Positions 16,932 through 25,229 are shown, counted from the stretch's first letter. The stretch is 64,000 nucleotides of DNA from Actinophytocola sp963825445 (GCA_963825445.1 CAWGTM010000015.1:62001-126000), one strand, 5' to 3'. Numbers and translations are program-made. Notes: generated from the sequence alone by a model not told the origin.

Positions 16932-18326
16932 TCACCGGGCGGGCCGGCGCTCCTGCCACGGGCGGGCCTCCTCGAACGCACGGCACGCGGTGAGCACCCT
17001 GGCGTCGGCGAACCGCGGCCCGACCACCTGCAACCCGACCGGCAGCCCGGCCGAGGTGAACCCGCACGGCACGCTCGCCGCCGGCTGCTGGGTCAGGTTG
17101 AACGGGTAGGTGAACGGCGTCCAACTGGTCCACCGGGGTGACGGCGACCCGGCCGGCACCTCCACACCCGCCTCGAACGCGGCGATCGGCATGGTGGGCG
17201 TGACCAGCAGGTCGAAGTGCTCGTGGAACTCACCCATGGTCGCGCCGAGCGCCGCCCGCTGCGCGGTGGCCGCCAGGTACTCCAGAGCCGACGTGCGGGC
17301 CCCCTGGTCGCGGATCTCCCGCAGGGCCGGGTCCAGCTGGTCCAGCTGCTCGGCCGACAGTGCCGCGGTGGACGCGGCCGCGCCGGCGAACCACAACGTG
17401 TGGAAAGCCTCGACGGGATCGGCGAACCCCGGGTCGGTGGTGTGCACGATGGCGCCCAGCTCGGTGAACGTCCTCACGGCCTCCGCCACGATCTGCGCGA
17501 CCTCGCGGTCGACCTTCGCGAAGCCGAGCGTGGCGCTGAACGCGATCCGCATGCCGGCCACGCCCGTGGAGATGGCCGACCCGAACGGGCGTTCCGGCGC
17601 CGGCCCGGCCGTCCAGTCGCGACTGTCCGAACCGGACAGCACGTCGAGCGCGAGCGCGGCGTCGGCCACGCTCCAGGTGAGCGGGCCGACGTGGGCGAGG
17701 GTCCCGTACGGACTGGCCGGGAAGATCGGCACCAGCCCGTAGGTCGGCTTGTGCCCGAACACCCCGCTGAACGAGGCGGGGATGCGGATGGAGCCGCCCC
17801 CGTCGGTGCCGAGCGAGATGGGGCCCATGCCCGCGGCGACCGCGGCGGACGCGCCGCCGCTCGACCCGCCGGCCGTTTTCGTGGTGTCCCAGGGGTTTCG
17901 CGTCACGCCGGTAAGGGGGCTGTCGGTGACGCCCTTCCAGCCCAGCTCGGGAGTGGTGGTCTTGCCGAGGATCACGGCGTTGTGCTCGTGGAGTCGGGCG
18001 ACCGCCGGGGAGTCGACGTCCCAGGCCTGATCGGGGGAGACGGTGCGCGAGCCACGCAGCGTGGGCCAGCCACGGCTGAGCAGGATGTCCTTGATCGACA
18101 CGGGCACGCCGTCGAGCAGGCCCTGGGGCTCGCCGCGCTGCCACCGGTCGGCCGAGGCCTTGGCCGCCGCGAGGGCCGAGTCGGCGTCGACCAGGCAGTA
18201 GGCGTTGACCGCCGGGTTGGCCTCCTCGATGCGGGCCAGCGCGTCGCGCGTCGCCTCGACGGGGGACAGGTTCCCCGCGGCGTACTCGGCCAACAACTCC
18301 GTAGCGGTCAAGTCGGCCGATGTCAT
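16932..18326 (-). CDS. Amidase (amidase signature family)
   Basis: A 464-residue amidase-signature hydrolase. The Ser-cisSer-Lys triad is visible: Lys79 in GVPVSIKD, cis-Ser155 in AGGSSGGAS and nucleophile Ser179 in GTDGGGSIRIPAS. There is no signal peptide, so it acts in the cytoplasm. The gene overlaps the upstream hydroxyacid dehydrogenase by 4 bp, forming a two-gene operon under the divergent promoter at 19320-19362. With the DUF3830 and racemase-like genes opposite, it probably hydrolyses an amide-bearing organic acid that the cluster degrades. The substrate is not known. Confidence 0.88.
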   Translation of the reverse strand: MTSADLTATELLAEYAAGNLSPVEATRDALARIEEANPAVNAYCLVDADSALAAAKASADRWQRGEPQGLLDGVPVSIKDILLSRGWPTLRGSRTVSPDQAWDVDSPAVARLHEHNAVILGKTTTPELGWKGVTDSPLTGVTRNPWDTTKTAGGSSGGASAAVAAGMGPISLGTDGGGSIRIPASFSGVFGHKPTYGLVPIFPASPYGTLAHVGPLTWSVADAALALDVLSGSDSRDWTAGPAPERPFGSAISTGVAGMRIAFSATLGFAKVDREVAQIVAEAVRTFTELGAIVHTTDPGFADPVEAFHTLWFAGAAASTAALSAEQLDQLDPALREIRDQGARTSALEYLAATAQRAALGATMGEFHEHFDLLVTPTMPIAAFEAGVEVPAGSPSPRWTSWTPFTYPFNLTQQPAASVPCGFTSAGLPVGLQVVGPRFADARVLTACRAFEEARPWQERRPAR

Positions 18327-19318
18327 CCACTGCCCCCATCTCGGACGTAACCCCGGTGCTTGTCGACAACGTTACGCAAGGGAGCGCCATCCAGGTACCT
18401 GGCCAGGTTGTCGGTGAACAGCGCCATCAGCTCCGACTTCCACCCGACCACGTCGCCCGACATGTGCGGCGACACGATCACCTGCGGCAACCGCCACAGC
18501 GGTGAGGACGCCGCCAGCGGCTCGTCGGCGAACACGTCCAGCGCGGCACCCGCCAACCGGCCGTCGGTCAGCGCGGCCACCAGGTCGTCCTCCACGATCA
18601 GCGGTCCCCGGCCGACGTTGATCACCCGGGCGGACGGAGGCAGCAGGCGCAGCGCGGCCGCGTCGACCATGCCCCTGGTCTCGTCGGTGAGCGGTGCGGC
18701 CAGCACCAGGTAGTCGGTCTCGGGCAGCGCGGACGGCAGATCCGACATCGACAGGACCGTCCCCAGGTCCGGGTCGGACTCGCGGGCCGTGCGGCCCACG
18801 CCGGTCACCGACATGCCCACCGCACGCAGCTTGCGGCCGATGGCCCGGCCGATGGGACCGGTTCCGGCCACGAGCGCACGCCGGCCGCCGATCCGCTCGG
18901 TCTCCCGGTGCCGCCAGCGGATCTCGCCCTGGAGACGCAGCGTGGTCGGCAGGTCCTTGGCCATCGCGAGGGCCAGACCCAGCACGTACTCGGCCATCGG
19001 CTCGTCGAAGACGCCTCGCGAATTGGTCAGGGCCACCTCGCTCGTCACCAGTTCGGGTGAGAGCAGATGGTTCACCCCGGCGCTGGCGGCGTGCACCCAG
19101 CGCAACTGGTCGGCCTTCGGCCAGGCCCCGGCCAGCGCGGTCGTCCGGAAGTCCCACATGAAGAGGACGTCGGCCCCGGGAAGGGCGCTGACCAGGTCTT
19201 TCGCGGTGGCGAACCTGACCTCTGCGGTCTGCTCGAGAGCCGATGTGTCCGTCGGCCGGGCGGTGTCGCCTGAGTCTGAGTGGAGCAGGACGACGGTCGC
19301 GGACTTACCTGGGGGCAT
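18323..19318 (-). CDS. D-2-hydroxyacid dehydrogenase (NAD-dependent)
   Basis: A 331-residue D-isomer-specific 2-hydroxyacid dehydrogenase. It shows the Rossmann motif ALVAGTGPIGRAIGRKL, VINVGRGPLIVEDDL with the substrate-binding Arg region, FADEPLAASSPLW with the acidic catalytic partner, and VIVSPHMSGD with the catalytic His. The ATG at 19318 is only a few bases from the predicted transcription start of the minus-strand promoter, so the mRNA may be effectively leaderless. It is the first gene of the operon with the amidase. Confidence 0.88.
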   Translation of the reverse strand: MPPGKSATVVLLHSDSGDTARPTDTSALEQTAEVRFATAKDLVSALPGADVLFMWDFRTTALAGAWPKADQLRWVHAASAGVNHLLSPELVTSEVALTNSRGVFDEPMAEYVLGLALAMAKDLPTTLRLQGEIRWRHRETERIGGRRALVAGTGPIGRAIGRKLRAVGMSVTGVGRTARESDPDLGTVLSMSDLPSALPETDYLVLAAPLTDETRGMVDAAALRLLPPSARVINVGRGPLIVEDDLVAALTDGRLAGAALDVFADEPLAASSPLWRLPQVIVSPHMSGDVVGWKSELMALFTDNLARYLDGAPLRNVVDKHRGYVRDGGSG

Positions 19319-19322
19319 GGGA

Positions 19323-19362
19323 TTGACACGCTAAGTACCGCTCGTATGATTGTCAACAATCA
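19323..19362. promoter_or_regulatory. Overlapping divergent promoters with a GntR-type operator
   Basis: Plus strand: TTGACA (19323-19328), a 16-bp spacer and TATGAT (19345-19350). Minus strand: TTGACA (19356-19351), a 17-bp spacer and TAGCGT (19333-19328). The perfect 16-bp palindrome TGATTGTCAACAATCA (19347-19362) overlaps the plus-strand -10 and start site and the minus-strand -35. It contains the TTGT/ACAA half-sites typical of FCD-subfamily GntR regulators. The cluster's own GntR at 21460 is the obvious candidate ligand-responsive repressor. Confidence 0.82.
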
Positions 19363-19433
19363 GCGCGGCCAGCGCAGCCCCGCGAGACAACCGCAACCTC
19401 CCCCGTCCATATCGGTGCTGCATTGGGGTGCCC

Positions 19434-19928
19434 ATGTCGCGTTTCATGACGATCACGCTCGAACGCCGGGGCGTTTCCTGCGTGGCGCAACTCCTGGACA
19501 AGGACGCGCCGCGAACGTGTGCGGCGGTCTGGGAGTCGCTGCCGCACGCCGGACCCGTCCACCACGCGAAGTACGCCCGCAACGAGATCTACACGATGGT
19601 GGAACGGTTCGTCGACGAGCCGATCGGGCTGGAGAACCCCACGGTCACACCCATCCCCGGTGACGTGGTGTTCTTCGACTTCCACGGCGGCATGCTCGAC
19701 CGCGCGTTCAAGGAGGAGAAGGGCCTGGAGAAGCTGCCGGGCGTCATCGACCTCGCGATCTTCTACGGGCGCAACAACCTGCTGCTGAACGGCGACGTCG
19801 GCTGGGTGCCCGGCAACGTCTACGCCTCGATCGTCGAGGGTCTCGACGCGATGGCGGATGCCTGCAACGACATCTGGCGTTCCGGCAGTGTCGGAGAGCG
19901 CTTGCTGTACCAGCGGCACGACGGCTGA
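19434..19928 (+). CDS. DUF3830 family (cyclophilin-like fold) protein
   Basis: A 164-residue member of DUF3830, a small family with a predicted cyclophilin-like barrel. Visible family features are FMTITLERRGVSCVAQLLDKDAPRT as one opening block, WESLPHAGPVHHAKYARNE, PGDVVFFDF and LAIFYGRNNLLL. The ATG at 19434 follows GGGGTG. No enzymatic activity is established for the family. It is the first plus-strand gene of the GntR-controlled locus and is followed closely (10 bp) by the isomerase/decarboxylase-like gene, so a role in handling that pathway's substrate is likely. Confidence 0.82.
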   Translation: MSRFMTITLERRGVSCVAQLLDKDAPRTCAAVWESLPHAGPVHHAKYARNEIYTMVERFVDEPIGLENPTVTPIPGDVVFFDFHGGMLDRAFKEEKGLEKLPGVIDLAIFYGRNNLLLNGDVGWVPGNVYASIVEGLDAMADACNDIWRSGSVGERLLYQRHDG

Positions 19929-19938
19929 CGGGGGCGCC

Positions 19939-20703
19939 ATGCACCCCGACAGAACGCTGGAGATCATCGGCCCCGAACTCGTGAGCCAGCGGGGCGTCGG
20001 CGTGGTCGCGCCGTTCGACTTCGCGCTCGACCGCGAGCTGTGGCGCTGGGCGCCCGACGACATCTCCCTGTACCTCACGAGGCTTCCGTTCGTGCCGGTG
20101 CCGGTCACCGTCGAGATGGCCACCGAGCTGAGCGATCCCGACCGGGTCCGGCGGGCCACCAAGGACGTGCTCGCCCCCGAGCCGCTGGTGGTCACCTACG
20201 CCTGCGCGTCCGGCAGTTTCGTGCGCGGCGCGGCCGGCGAGGTCGCGCTGCAGGCCAGCATGATGTCCGCGGGCGCGCCGGCGGCCACCACGACCTCCGG
20301 TGGGCTCATCCAGGGGCTGCGGGCATTGGGGCTCAACCGGATCGCGGTCGTCACGCCCTACATCGACAGCGTCACCGAGCGCCTGCTGGGCTATCTCGGT
20401 GAGCACCGGATCGAGGTGGTGTCGAGCGTCGGACTCGGCCTGCTCGACCACATCTGGAAGGTCGGCTACGCGGAGATCGTCCAGGCGGTCACCGCGGTGG
20501 ACGTGCCCGAGGCGGACGGGCTGTTCATCAGCTGCACCAACGTTCCCACCTACGACATCATCGGCCCGCTCGAGCGCTGGCTCGGCAAGCCGGTGCTGAC
20601 CGCCAACCAGGTGACCATGTGGTCGGCCCTGCACGCGATCGGTTCGCCCATGATGGCGGCCGGGCAGTGGCTCTCGCAGGTCTCCTCGTCCCACGCCGCC
20701 TAA
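19939..20703 (+). CDS. Maleate isomerase/arylmalonate decarboxylase-like protein, two-cysteine form
   Basis: A 254-residue protein of the Asp/Glu racemase superfamily, maleate cis-trans isomerase branch. The first cysteine is in TYACASGSFVRG and the second in FISCTNVPTYDI, matching the two-Cys catalytic arrangement of maleate isomerases. ATTTSGGLIQGLRALGLNRI and KPVLTANQVTMW are further family features. The start at 19939 lies 10 bp after the DUF3830 stop. It acts in the cytoplasm on a dicarboxylate or substituted malonate; the exact substrate is unknown. Confidence 0.82.
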   Translation: MHPDRTLEIIGPELVSQRGVGVVAPFDFALDRELWRWAPDDISLYLTRLPFVPVPVTVEMATELSDPDRVRRATKDVLAPEPLVVTYACASGSFVRGAAGEVALQASMMSAGAPAATTTSGGLIQGLRALGLNRIAVVTPYIDSVTERLLGYLGEHRIEVVSSVGLGLLDHIWKVGYAEIVQAVTAVDVPEADGLFISCTNVPTYDIIGPLERWLGKPVLTANQVTMWSALHAIGSPMMAAGQWLSQVSSSHAA

Positions 20704-20722
20704 CGGTAGGATCGAGCATCCC

Positions 20723-21463
20723 ATGAGCATTGGCTTCCTGTATCCCGGCTTCAGCGCTGAGGACGAGTACCCGACCATGGAACGGCTGCTGGCCGCGTCC
20801 GGTCGGGCGGTCGAGCTGCCCGTGGTGCACACGCTCATGCGTGAGGACGCCCACCGGGTCGACGCGCTGCTCGACATCGGCGGCTCCGAGGTGCTCGGTG
20901 ACGGCGCGCTGCAGCTGCGCTCGCTGGGGGTCGAGGCGGCCGTCTGGGCGTGCACGAGCGGCAGCTTCGTGTTCGGTTGGGACGGTGCCACCGCCCAGGT
21001 CGACGGGGTGCGTACGGCGGCCTCCGCGCCGGCGTCGAGCACCTCCTTCGCCTTCGTCAACGCGGCCAAGCACCTCGGGCTGCGCCGCGTGGCGGTCGCC
21101 GCCACCTATCCCCAGGACGTGGCGGACCGGTTCGCCGAGTTCCTGGCGGCCGCCGACATCGAGGTGGTCTCGTTGTCCTGCAAGGGAATCGTCACCGCCG
21201 CCGAGGTCGGCACCCTCGGCCGCGACGAGGTGCTCGACTTCGTGGCGGCCAACGACCACGCCGACGCCGAGGCCGTGCTGGTGCCCGACACCGCGCTGCA
21301 CACGGTGGCCTGGCTGACCGATCTCGAGGAGCGCATCGGCAAGCCGGTGCTCACGGCGAACCAGGTGAGCGTGTGGGAAGGGCTGCGGCTCATCGGTGAC
21401 ACGGCACCTCGCGCCGGGCTCGGCGCGCTGTTCGCCTTAGCTGAGGGGGCGCGACGACATTGA
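20723..21463 (+). CDS. Maleate isomerase/arylmalonate decarboxylase-like paralogue lacking the second cysteine
   Basis: A 246-residue paralogue of the preceding gene. It keeps the first cysteine (WACTSGSFVFG) and KPVLTANQVSVW, but where the first paralogue has SCTNVPT it reads VPDTALHT, so the second catalytic Cys is replaced. Arylmalonate decarboxylase also works with one Cys, so this protein may catalyse a different step or form a heteromer with the upstream paralogue. It is 19 bp downstream of that gene and overlaps the GntR start. Confidence 0.8.
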   Translation: MSIGFLYPGFSAEDEYPTMERLLAASGRAVELPVVHTLMREDAHRVDALLDIGGSEVLGDGALQLRSLGVEAAVWACTSGSFVFGWDGATAQVDGVRTAASAPASSTSFAFVNAAKHLGLRRVAVAATYPQDVADRFAEFLAAADIEVVSLSCKGIVTAAEVGTLGRDEVLDFVAANDHADAEAVLVPDTALHTVAWLTDLEERIGKPVLTANQVSVWEGLRLIGDTAPRAGLGALFALAEGARRH

Positions 21464-22131
21464 GTGAACTCGGCGAGCTGGAACCCGTAGCCAGACAGTC
21501 CACGGCGGAGCTGATCGCGGATCAGTTGCGGTCGGCGATCATGTACGGGGTCTTCGCGCCGGGGACACAGCTGGGGGAGGCCGATCTGGCCGCGCGGTTC
21601 GCCGTGAGCCGCGGCCCGCTGCGTGAGGCCATGCAGCGGTTGGTCCAGGAAGGGCTGTTGCGCGGCGAGCGCCACCGCGGCTTGTTCGTCATCGACCTGC
21701 GTCCGGAGGACATGCGCGAGATCTACCTGGCGCGCCTGGCCATCGAGCGGATGTCCTGCCAGCTCATCATGCACGGCAACCGGGGCGAGGCCGTGGCGCG
21801 GCTCACCGAGGCGCTCGCCAACCTGGCCACGGCCGCGCAGTCCAGGGACCGCAACGCCATGAGCGACGCCGACCAGGCGTTCCACCTGGCGCTGGTCAGC
21901 TGTTCGGGCAACTCCCGCCTCGAGCGGATGGCACAGACCCTGTTGGTGGAGACCAGGATGTCCCTGGCCGCTCTTCAGGACCACTACCCGGAACCCGACG
22001 AACTGCTTGCCGAGCACCAGGTTCTGGTCGACGCGATCGCCGACGGCGACGAGGAGTTGTTGCTGCGCCTGATCGAGGCGCACATGCGGGAGTCGATCGA
22101 CCGGCTCACTCCGGAGGTTGAAGCGCCCTAG
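21460..22131 (+). CDS. GntR-family regulator, FCD subfamily
   Basis: A 223-residue regulator with an N-terminal winged helix-turn-helix (ADLAARFAVSRGPLREAMQR, about residues 45-64) and a C-terminal helical FCD domain including FHLALVSCSGN and EHQVLVDAI, which usually supply metal- or carboxylate-binding residues. The only in-frame start that fits is the TTG at 21460 overlapping the upstream TGA. FCD regulators respond to organic acids. The palindrome at 19347-19362 matches their half-sites, so autoregulation of the whole locus is likely. Confidence 0.9.
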   Translation: MSELGELEPVARQSTAELIADQLRSAIMYGVFAPGTQLGEADLAARFAVSRGPLREAMQRLVQEGLLRGERHRGLFVIDLRPEDMREIYLARLAIERMSCQLIMHGNRGEAVARLTEALANLATAAQSRDRNAMSDADQAFHLALVSCSGNSRLERMAQTLLVETRMSLAALQDHYPEPDELLAEHQVLVDAIADGDEELLLRLIEAHMRESIDRLTPEVEAP

Positions 22132-22837
22132 TGTCGAAGGATCCGTCCACAACGGATCCGGCGAGTTCCGCGAGCTTTTCGTTGTGGCTCCTGGCATAGC
22201 CGCGCAGTGCGGCGAACGCGGCGTCCATGGTGAGGCCGAGCCGCTCGCCGACCACGCCCTTGGCCTGTTCGATGATCACCCGGCTCGACAGCGCGTGCTG
22301 CAGTTGCTCCGACAGGATCTCCTGGCGACGCAGCGCGCGGGTGTGCAGCAGGCCGACGGTGGCGACGTCGGCCATCGCCCGGCCGACTCGTGCGACGACC
22401 GGGTCGAGTTCGCCGGGATGGCCCCGGAACAGGTTCAGCGCCCCGATCACTTCGCTCCGCAGCCGCAGCGGGATCGTGTGCACGGCGGCGAACCCGGCGG
22501 ACAGCGCCGCCGCCGCGAACGTGGGCCAGCGGTCGGCGGCCGTGGCGAGGTCCGGCTCCACGACCACCGTGCCGTCCCGGCAGCTGTCCAGGCTCGGGCC
22601 TTCGTCGCTGGCCACCTCGAGCAGTTCCAGACGTTCCGCGCTCTCGCCGGAGGCGCCGATGACGGGGTCCTTGCCGTCGTCCTCGACGAGCAACAGGGCG
22701 GCCGCGTCCACGTCGAGCAGCCGGACGCAGCGGGTGGCGAGCAGCCGGAGGAAGGCGTCAAGATCGAACTCGTCGACCAGGGTGTCGGCGAGTTGGACCA
22801 ACGTTTCCGCCAGTTCTTCGGCCGGCCTGCTCGTCAC
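22106..22837 (-). CDS. GAF-ANTAR domain regulator
   Basis: A 243-residue protein with an N-terminal GAF sensor domain (about residues 20-165; LLATRCVRLLDVDAAALLLV, VHTIPLRLRSEVIGALNLF) and a C-terminal ANTAR RNA-binding domain (about 175-230; LQHALSSRVIIEQAKGVVGE). ANTAR proteins act as transcription antiterminators by binding paired hairpins in nascent RNA. The 3' end overlaps the convergent GntR gene by 26 bp. No paired-hairpin target was recognised nearby. Confidence 0.9.
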   Translation of the reverse strand: MTSRPAEELAETLVQLADTLVDEFDLDAFLRLLATRCVRLLDVDAAALLLVEDDGKDPVIGASGESAERLELLEVASDEGPSLDSCRDGTVVVEPDLATAADRWPTFAAAALSAGFAAVHTIPLRLRSEVIGALNLFRGHPGELDPVVARVGRAMADVATVGLLHTRALRRQEILSEQLQHALSSRVIIEQAKGVVGERLGLTMDAAFAALRGYARSHNEKLAELAGSVVDGSFDTRALQPPE

Positions 22838-23328
22838 GCGGTAAGACTACGGCCGAGTCGATCAGTTTCGGCCTGGCTTACGCAGATGTCGTGAGTATCT
22901 GTCGCGAAACGCGACCGGTTCGTGATGGTCACGCAGCGCAGCCGACGAGCCGCCCTCACTGAGCGTGAACTGCAAGTAATAGCGGGGTTCGGCTATCGAA
23001 TATCCTCCGTTCGGGGGTCACCGGTACGGGTTATCCGACCGGCCGACCAAGGTTCGCGAGAGCGCGATCGATGGTCACATCCGCTAACCACGGAGGGGTA
23101 CACAGAGTTGTTTGGGAAAACGTTACTCACCCGATTGCTGGAGTCTGACGACGGGCCGACCTCTCGTGCTCAATTCGTGACGAAAGCCGTCATCTAGCAG
23201 CGTAGTCGTGGTGTAACGCCTGTTCGACCCACCAAACTCGTCGCGGACAGGGCCTTTGGACTCTGTTTCCGACGACAGTCGTTTACGAGTATTGCTCACG
23301 TGCTGGAGTCGCAGGGCGTGGAGGCTTC
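22838..23328. other. 491-bp gene-free region, less GC-rich than its surroundings
   Basis: This is the divergent gap between the GAF-ANTAR gene and the sigma factor gene. It has clearly more A/T than its neighbours. An open frame of about 90 codons (22922-23197) has non-typical codons (ATA, GTA, TAT) and no homology that I recognise, so I do not call it. The region presumably holds promoters for both genes; GTTACTC and AT-rich blocks near 23110-23135 are candidates only. Confidence 0.5.
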
Positions 23329-23943
23329 GTGAGTGCGCAGCTAATGACCTCGGATACCACCGAGATCTTTGCCAGGTTGAAGAGTGCGGCTTTCCATGAG
23401 CTCGTCACCTCTTCCATGGCGGGCGACCGGGAGGCGGTCGCTACCTTGTTCGCGTGGATCCGACCGGCGATTATTCGTTACTGTCGGTCACGGATCGGTC
23501 GCAGTGGATCGGCTTACTCTTCGGCCGATGACGTCGCGCAGGAGATCTGCGTGGCTGTGCTCGGTGCGCTCACCCGCTACGGCGATGAGCCCGAGTCCTT
23601 TCTTCCCTTCGTGTACGGCATTGCCGCACACAAGGTCGCTGACCACTATCGACGTGCCGGCCGGGACCGGTCCGACCCGTCGGCCGATGTGCCGGACGGC
23701 ATTGATCTGGGGGCGAGCCCCGAACAGCAGATCATGGCTCTGGACCTGCGGGATCGCCTGGCGAGCCTGCTGAACACCCTGCCACCTCGGCAGCGCGAGA
23801 TCCTACGGCTGCGGCTGATCGTGGGCCTTTCGGCACAGGAGACGGCAACCGCCGTCGGCCTCACCCCGACGGCAGTGCGCGTCACTCAGCACCGCGCACT
23901 CGCAAAACTGCGGGCGGCTCTCGTTCCTACCGAGTGGGTCTAG
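23329..23943 (+). CDS. ECF/group 4 RNA polymerase sigma factor, SigD/ShbA type
   Basis: A 204-residue sigma-70-family factor with region 2 (SSADDVAQEICVAVLGALTRY; FLPFVYGIAAHKVADHYRR) and region 4 (LPPRQREILRLRLIVGLSAQETATAVG; VRVTQHRALAKLR). The FVYGIAAHKVADHYRRAGRDR block closely resembles mycobacterial SigD and streptomycete ShbA, the sigma that transcribes the principal sigma gene hrdB. The usual neighbours of sigD/shbA (guaB, groEL, whiB) are not here, so the assignment is by sequence only. The GTG at 23329 follows GTGGAGG. No anti-sigma gene is adjacent. Confidence 0.85.
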   Translation: MSAQLMTSDTTEIFARLKSAAFHELVTSSMAGDREAVATLFAWIRPAIIRYCRSRIGRSGSAYSSADDVAQEICVAVLGALTRYGDEPESFLPFVYGIAAHKVADHYRRAGRDRSDPSADVPDGIDLGASPEQQIMALDLRDRLASLLNTLPPRQREILRLRLIVGLSAQETATAVGLTPTAVRVTQHRALAKLRAALVPTEWV

Positions 23944-24551
23944 ACAGCTCTGGCGCGGAGGTAGATCTGAACCTCGATCCGGTTCGGCTCTGCCTCCGCT
24001 TGGATTTCACGCAGGTTCGTCACCTCGAAGCCGGCGGCTTCGACCACGCGGGTTAACTCATCCGGGGGATACGCGGTCACTTTCGCCGGCGCGCCGAGGA
24101 ACAGGATGGGGAGTTCGTCGAAGTCGCCGAGCACCATGGCCACCTGGAGCAGGCCGGGGCCGCGCAGTTGGGTGCGGAGCCGGGTCAGCAGCGGCGGCAG
24201 GTCGGCCTTGCTGATCATGAGCAGCGAGAAGTTGGCGACCACCGCGTCGAACTCGCCGAGATCGGCGACCTCCCGCAGGTCCTGGTGGCGGTACTCGCCG
24301 CCGGGCGCCTGCTCCTCCGCCAGGTCGAGCATGACGCGCGACTCGTCGACGCCCACCACCTCGACACCCGCGTCGAGCAGCTGACGGGCGGTCGGCACAC
24401 CGGTACCGCACCCGAGGTCGAGCACTCTCGCCGGCCGGTCCAGCTGCGAGAGCAGCCACTCGGCCTCGGCGAGCTGTGCGTCGCGCTCGGCGAACGACTC
24501 GTCGTAGCGCTTGCCGATGTGGTCGAAGGGCGCTGTGTCGTTGCTCGCCAT
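23940..24551 (-). CDS. Class I SAM-dependent methyltransferase
   Basis: A 203-residue methyltransferase with SAM motif I VLDLGCGTGVPTARQL, motif II VVGVDESRVMLDLA and the FDAVVANFSLLMI segment. The ATG at 24551 is chosen for its GGGAG ribosome site; an in-frame ATG lies five codons upstream. The gene converges on the sigma factor with a 4-bp overlap and lies 28 bp downstream of kstR on the same strand, so it may be read from the kstR promoter. The substrate is unknown. Confidence 0.82.
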   Translation of the reverse strand: MASNDTAPFDHIGKRYDESFAERDAQLAEAEWLLSQLDRPARVLDLGCGTGVPTARQLLDAGVEVVGVDESRVMLDLAEEQAPGGEYRHQDLREVADLGEFDAVVANFSLLMISKADLPPLLTRLRTQLRGPGLLQVAMVLGDFDELPILFLGAPAKVTAYPPDELTRVVEAAGFEVTNLREIQAEAEPNRIEVQIYLRARAV

Positions 24552-24578
24552 GCTCCCAGCATGCATCCCGCCGGAAGC

Positions 24579-25211
24579 TCAGTCCAACTCTCGCCGCTCG
24601 GTGAGCAGTCGGACGGTCAGCTCGAGGCGTTCGGCCACGTCGCTGGCCGTGGCGCGGCGGGTGACCCAGTTGACCAGGTTGGACAGCCACACGTCGCTGA
24701 TCACCCTGGCGATCGCGCGGTCCTCGTCGGTGGTCTCGCCCTCGTGGAGTGCGCGCGCGAACATCCGCTCGATCAGCTTGCCGACCGTGTCGACCTCGGC
24801 GGACACCGACGCGTCGGCGAACATGAACGCGCGGGTCATGGCCTCGGTGAGGTTCGGGTCGCGCTGCATGGCGCGGGTGATCCGGCCGAGAACGAACAGC
24901 AGCCGGTCGTAGGCGGTGTCGCCGGGGATGGCGGCCCGCTCGACGCGGTCCTGGCCGCGCTCCAGCTCGCGCGCGAGACCCGAGACCAGCAGGTGGATCT
25001 TGGAGGGGAAGTAGCGGTAGAGCGTGCCGAGCGCGACGTCCGCCTTCTCGGCGACCGCCCGCATCTGCACGGCCTCGAAGCCACCCTTGGACGCGAGCGC
25101 GATCGTGGCGTCGAGGATCCGCTTGCGACGGTCGCGCTGGGCGGCCGAACCGAGCTCGTCGTCGGTCAGCACGTTGAGCGCGTTGGCCCCCGAGGTGCGC
25201 GGTCTGGCCAT
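24579..25211 (-). CDS. kstR: KstR, TetR-family repressor of sterol catabolism
   Basis: A 210-residue TetR regulator. The helix-turn-helix region (AQRDRRKRILDATIALASKG; FEAVQMRAVAEKADVALGTL; YRYFPSK) and the ligand domain (AMQRDPNLTEAMTRAFMFAD; ARVISDVWLSNLVNWVTRRA) closely follow mycobacterial KstR (Rv3574). KstR is released from DNA by the CoA thioester of 3-oxo-4-cholestenoate. It is divergent to fadE34, as in Mycobacterium and Rhodococcus, and at least six matching operators lie in the window, including one in its own promoter. Confidence 0.95.
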   Translation of the reverse strand: MARPRTSGANALNVLTDDELGSAAQRDRRKRILDATIALASKGGFEAVQMRAVAEKADVALGTLYRYFPSKIHLLVSGLARELERGQDRVERAAIPGDTAYDRLLFVLGRITRAMQRDPNLTEAMTRAFMFADASVSAEVDTVGKLIERMFARALHEGETTDEDRAIARVISDVWLSNLVNWVTRRATASDVAERLELTVRLLTERRELD

Positions 25212-25229
25212 CGGAAAATCCCCCGTATT

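Noticed and set aside
22922..23197. Open frame of 91 codons upstream of the sigma factor
   Set aside because: Codon use (ATA, GTA, TAT) is unlike real genes here and no motif is visible. More likely a promoter or regulatory region.
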